Positions 60,811-64,000 of a DNA stretch of 64,000 nt are shown piece after piece; positions within the stretch are counted from its first letter, which is position 1, and each line of letters opens with the position of its first letter. Source of the DNA: CALJFL01 sp963669435 (GTDB taxonomy: Bacteria; Pseudomonadota; Gammaproteobacteria; Pseudomonadales; Halieaceae); contig OY770025.1 of the NCBI GenBank assembly GCA_963669435.1, positions 1,984,001 through 2,048,000 on the forward strand, read 5' to 3'. The notes under the pieces are model-generated. The model saw nothing but the letters and a program-made list of their open reading frames with translations, did no database searches and was not told the DNA's origin. A program made the position numbers and the translations under genes.

Positions 60811-62298
60811 CTAGGCAGAACGCCGCGGTTGCAGCCACTGGGGCATCAGTCGCTGCAAGTCGGGCCGGGCGGCTGGGTCGTAATGCGTGCCGACCTTATC
60901 CAACTGGTCCTGCATGCTGCCGTCGGTAAACGCCTCGAAAAGTTCGGTGGCGCCACCGACATGGGTACCGCCGATGTAAATTTGCGGAATCGTGGGGGCG
61001 CCGGTATCGGCGAGCAGCACCTCGCGGATTTTGCCGCCCATGTTGTCGGCTTGTAACACCACGGAATCGAGATCGACGCTGTGATACTCGATTTCCATGG
61101 CCTTGAATAACTTGCGCACCGACCAGCAGAACTCACACCATTCCAGCGCAAACATCACTACGCCATGATCGCCGATCACCCGATCGACAAACTGCCGGGC
61201 GGCTGTATCCAGCGCCGCCGGTTGTTCGACGACCGGGGCGGGAGCATTACCGGAGGTGATAAAGCGCGCGCCAGGTGTGGACTGGGACAAGGCCATTTCT
61301 GCTTCGTCCATGTCTTCGCCGATGTCTTCGAATAAAGGCGTGGACATATAGCGCTCACCGGTATCAGGCAGCATGCACACGATATTGCTGCCAGTGGGTG
61401 CCTGGTGTGCGACGGACAGTGCCGCCGCCAGGGTGGCACCAGCAGAAATACCGACGAAGATGCCTTCTTGTTGCGCCAGCTCCCGGGACAGGCGCAGTGC
61501 ATCGTCACCGGCTACCGGGACAATCTCGTCGATCCATTGTGATTCCAGGGCGTTCTCCGTGAGGCTGGAGATGAAATCCGGACTCCAGCCCTGCATCAGG
61601 TGTGGCCGAAAATGGGGGTGGCTGCTGTTGGGGTCGCCGTTGGCATCCCGCGGCTGCGCAATGCCGCTTCCCAGCACCGGTGAGTTATCCGGTTCAGCGA
61701 CGATAACCTGGGTGTTCGGGCTGTCCTGCTTCAGGCGGCGGGAAACACCTTTCAGAGTGCCACCGGTGCCGAAGCCACTGACCCAGTAGTCGAGGCTTTC
61801 GCCGTTAAAGTCGTCGAGAATCTCCTGGGCTGTAGTCGCGCTGTGCACATCCGCGTTGGCCTCGTTATCGAATTGGCGGCACAGAAAGTAACCGTGCTCT
61901 TTCGCCAACTCGACGGCCTTGGAAAGCATACCCGTGCCCTTCTCTGCAGCGGGTGTGAGTACCACTTTGGCGCCCAGGAAACGCATCATTTTGCGTCGCT
62001 CTACGCTGAAGCTCTCGGCCATGGTGACCACCAGGGGATAGCCCTTCTGGGCACAGACCATGGCCAGGCCGATACCAGTATTACCGCTGGTGGCCTCAAT
62101 CACGGTTTGCCCCGGCCGCAGGTCGCCGCTGCGCTCTGCAGCTTCTATTACCGCCCGGGCCATGCGGTCCTTGATCGACCCCATCGGGTTGAAAGACTCC
62201 ACCTTCACGTAAACGTTGACGCCTTCCGGGGCCAGCTTGTTGAGTTTGACCAGGGGTGTATTGCCGATGGTATCCAGAATATTGTTGTAACGTGGCAT
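60811..62298 (-). CDS. Cysteine synthase fused to C-terminal glutaredoxin (copy 2), 495 aa
   Basis: Same architecture as the gene at 14403: PLP Lys 43 in S-I-K-D-R, T-S-G-N-T-G, G-F-G-T-G-G, then a glutaredoxin with W-C-E-F-C (Cys 388, 391) and T-I-P-Q-I-Y-I-G-G. The two copies share long identical stretches in the catalytic core but differ in the linker and C-terminus, so they are old paralogues. A strong GCAGGAG precedes the ATG at 62298. It is the first gene of a four-gene operon and is divergent from the BTAD regulator. The sulfur donor and product may differ from copy 1. Confidence 0.9.
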   Translation of the reverse strand: MPRYNNILDTIGNTPLVKLNKLAPEGVNVYVKVESFNPMGSIKDRMARAVIEAAERSGDLRPGQTVIEATSGNTGIGLAMVCAQKGYPLVVTMAESFSVERRKMMRFLGAKVVLTPAAEKGTGMLSKAVELAKEHGYFLCRQFDNEANADVHSATTAQEILDDFNGESLDYWVSGFGTGGTLKGVSRRLKQDSPNTQVIVAEPDNSPVLGSGIAQPRDANGDPNSSHPHFRPHLMQGWSPDFISSLTENALESQWIDEIVPVAGDDALRLSRELAQQEGIFVGISAGATLAAALSVAHQAPTGSNIVCMLPDTGERYMSTPLFEDIGEDMDEAEMALSQSTPGARFITSGNAPAPVVEQPAALDTAARQFVDRVIGDHGVVMFALEWCEFCWSVRKLFKAMEIEYHSVDLDSVVLQADNMGGKIREVLLADTGAPTIPQIYIGGTHVGGATELFEAFTDGSMQDQLDKVGTHYDPAARPDLQRLMPQWLQPRRSA

Positions 62299-62505
62299 GG
62301 TTTTCTCCTGCGTTGTTTTGCGTATTTATGTGTAGCTATGCGCTGTACGGGGCCAGTCTCTCGCCACAGCGAAGAATTCACCGTGTTAGCCACCGTGGTA
62401 TTTGCGATTTTTCCGTGGTTTTTGCGGGTCAGGAGTCCGCAGGGCTTGTACCCACTGGGGTTATGGTTAAGCTGAATGGGCTGACAGAAGACCTATAATG
62501 TGGAC
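62299..62505. promoter_or_regulatory. Divergent intergenic region with TATAAT before the regulator start
   Basis: This region of about 207 bases separates the minus-strand operon from the plus-strand regulator. TATAAT at 62494-62499 is six bases before ATG 62506, the spacing expected of a leaderless transcript; a clear -35 partner is not seen. On the minus side only the strong ribosome site near 62310 is recognisable. Confidence 0.3.
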
Positions 62506-64000
62506 ATGGACGAGCTGAAACTCCAGTTTTTGGGCGATATACGGATTCTTCGGGGGGGCGAAGAGTTCTCCCTGCCGCCGTCGCGCAAAACCCGTGGTTT
62601 GCTGGCTTACCTGGCCCTGAATCCGCGTAGTTTTCGCCGGGACCAGTTGTGTGAGTTGCTCTGGGAAATCCCCGATGACCCCCGCGGGTCCCTGCGCTGG
62701 AGCCTGTCCAAGCTGCGCCGGCTGGTGGATGACGAGGCAAACACACGCATCGTTGCGGACCGCAGCCAGGTCGCTTTTGACGCTTGCGCGGCGCAGATTG
62801 ATGTAACCCAGTTGCAGGCCCTGGTGGAAGGTGATCTCGACGCAGTGCCCGTTGAGGACCTGCAGGCTGCTGCTGAAAACTTCCAGGGCCAGTTCCTGGA
62901 AGGTCTGGACCTACATAATTTCCACGAGTTTTATACCTGGTGCATAGGCCAGCGCGAGCAGGTCAACCGCGCCCAGGTCAAGTTGCTGAAAGCCTTACAT
63001 GGCCGGCTTGCGGACGAACCTGAAAACGCCTTGCCGTTCGCTCGGCAGCTCGCTGCACTGGCACCGTTGGACGAGTCGGTTCACCACGGTCTGATCCGAA
63101 TTCTGGCTGCCACCGGGCGCACACAGGAGGCCGAACAGCAGAAAAAAACGGCACAGCACCTGCTGGCAGAGGCGGGCATCGAGTTTGTTCCCCAGAAAAT
63201 TGCCCCTGCGCCAGCCGCGCCATTACCAGAAAGTGCCTCCCCGGCTACAGCGGATGTTTTGCCGCTCCCCGCCTCGGCGGGGCAGGCAATCAAGTACACC
63301 CGCGAGCAGATACTGGGCCGCGACACTGAAACCGCGGAACTGGTAGCCGGCTTCAATGAGGCCTGTAGTACCTCGCGGGCTCGATTCTTCCTCTTGCGTG
63401 GTGAGCCGGGGATCGGCAAGAGTCGCCTGCTGCAATTGGGACGCGAAATGGTTGAGTTTGTGGATGTGTGCGTGCTGCAGGCAGACGCCATTGAATCGGA
63501 AATCGTGCGCCCCTTTGCCTTGTGGAGTGACGCCATCCGTCGCCACCCAACCCTTGAATTGCCGTCCCTGTTCAGCACAGACGCACCGGTGGCCCGGGAT
63601 CTCATGTTTGCCAGCCTGAGCGACATTGTGGCCGCCGAGAGCGCCAAACGGCCCGTGTTTATCTCCTTTGATGATATGCAGTGGTGCGATGAATCCAGTG
63701 CTGCTGCCCTGCATTACGTGGTCCGTATGAATCGTGACCGGCCGCTGTTTGTGGAGACCAGCGCCCGCGAGGCGGAATTGCGCGACAACGTGGCGATGAA
63801 CCAGGCCCTACGAGGCTTGCGGCACGAGGGCCTGCTGCAGGAAGTCCACCTGGGGCCGCTGGATCGCGGGGCAATCTGCGAGTTGATCGAAAGTGCCGCA
63901 CCGGGAATAGATGCGACGCGACTGGCAGAAGAAAGCCACGGTAATCCATTGTTGGCGATAGAGCTTGCCCGTGCCCAGGCCAGCGGTGACCAGCGTGGAT
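62506..64000 (+). CDS. BTAD/AAA-type transcriptional regulator (AfsR/SARP-like), N-terminal 498 codons
   Basis: The gene runs past the window end. An N-terminal winged-helix DNA-binding part (L-Q-F-L-G-D-I-R-I-L-R-G-G, R-K-T-R-G-L-L-A-Y-L-A-L, LRWSLSKLRRL; about residues 5-85) is followed by a BTAD helical domain (about 95-225, F-Q-G-Q-F-L-E-G-L-D), a Pro/Ala linker and an AAA/STAND ATPase domain with Walker A G-E-P-G-I-G-K-S (299-306) and Walker B V-F-I-S-F-D-D (384-390). Such regulators usually control a neighbouring biosynthetic or stress operon. It is divergent from the cysteine synthase/2OG-oxygenase operon. A GTG six bases upstream (62500) is an alternative start. Confidence 0.88.
   Translation, partial: MDELKLQFLGDIRILRGGEEFSLPPSRKTRGLLAYLALNPRSFRRDQLCELLWEIPDDPRGSLRWSLSKLRRLVDDEANTRIVADRSQVAFDACAAQIDVTQLQALVEGDLDAVPVEDLQAAAENFQGQFLEGLDLHNFHEFYTWCIGQREQVNRAQVKLLKALHGRLADEPENALPFARQLAALAPLDESVHHGLIRILAATGRTQEAEQQKKTAQHLLAEAGIEFVPQKIAPAPAAPLPESASPATADVLPLPASAGQAIKYTREQILGRDTETAELVAGFNEACSTSRARFFLLRGEPGIGKSRLLQLGREMVEFVDVCVLQADAIESEIVRPFALWSDAIRRHPTLELPSLFSTDAPVARDLMFASLSDIVAAESAKRPVFISFDDMQWCDESSAAALHYVVRMNRDRPLFVETSAREAELRDNVAMNQALRGLRHEGLLQEVHLGPLDRGAICELIESAAPGIDATRLAEESHGNPLLAIELARAQASGDQRG

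Noticed and set aside
1..64000. CRISPR arrays, tRNA or rRNA genes, insertion sequences or prophage genes
   Set aside because: No repeat-spacer pattern, cloverleaf, transposase or integrase motif was recognised by eye in this window; this is not a computed scan.

Overview
The window reads as one stretch of a Gammaproteobacterium chromosome, probably a marine, heterotrophic member of the Cellvibrionales/Halieaceae-like group. That placement is inferred from gene content: SelO, AsmA, DUF389 protein, AlgI-type MBOAT, and many sulfotransferases plus a sulfatase. It was not tested by phylogeny. Coding density is high, GTG and TTG starts are common, and I saw no tRNA, rRNA, CRISPR, integrase or insertion sequence.

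1-11 kb: the start of a YafK-type murein L,D-transpeptidase family lipoprotein, a hypothetical protein, a small membrane protein, then a block of secreted proteins I cannot name. Three lie on the minus strand (8362 to 1221) and three are divergent on the plus strand (8443 to 11060). The largest (1350 aa) carries a signal peptide, hydrophobic helices and a C-terminal domain with the ordered motifs of a protein-kinase fold. This is the best candidate in the window for an undescribed secreted system.

11-20.9 kb: metabolism and envelope. A PyrD/PreA-type flavoenzyme fused to a PyrK-type electron-transfer module; the AMPylase SelO; a cysteine synthase fused to glutaredoxin followed by an N-acyl-D-amino-acid deacylase-like amidohydrolase; a molybdopterin oxidoreductase; a Spy/CpxP-like periplasmic protein with a glycine-zipper lipoprotein. 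A large AsmA protein with an internal duplication follows (20943-23444).

23.7-49.4 kb: a surface-glycan decoration cluster. It has six sulfotransferase-like P-loop proteins, six glycosyltransferases or glycosyltransferase-like proteins, an MBOAT O-acyltransferase with two tandem SGNH-like partners, an acyltransferase-3 protein, a GDSL esterase, three methyltransferases and a sulfatase. Several families occur as diverged pairs, and one of the two double-GT2 proteins has lost its first catalytic centre. No flippase, polymerase, ABC exporter or initiating phosphoglycosyltransferase is visible, so the carrier and export route must be encoded elsewhere.

49.5-64 kb: a DUF389 membrane protein, an outer-membrane beta-barrel, a GTP cyclohydrolase II homologue in an operon with an unusual isocitrate-dehydrogenase-like protein, and a seven-repeat secreted protein with a C-terminal sorting-like tail. 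These are followed by a minus-strand operon (second cysteine synthase-glutaredoxin fusion, 2-oxoglutarate/Fe(II) oxygenase, AhpD-like protein, small membrane protein) facing a BTAD/AAA regulator that runs off the window. In the isocitrate-dehydrogenase-like protein a duplicated segment splits the active-site residues between two copies.
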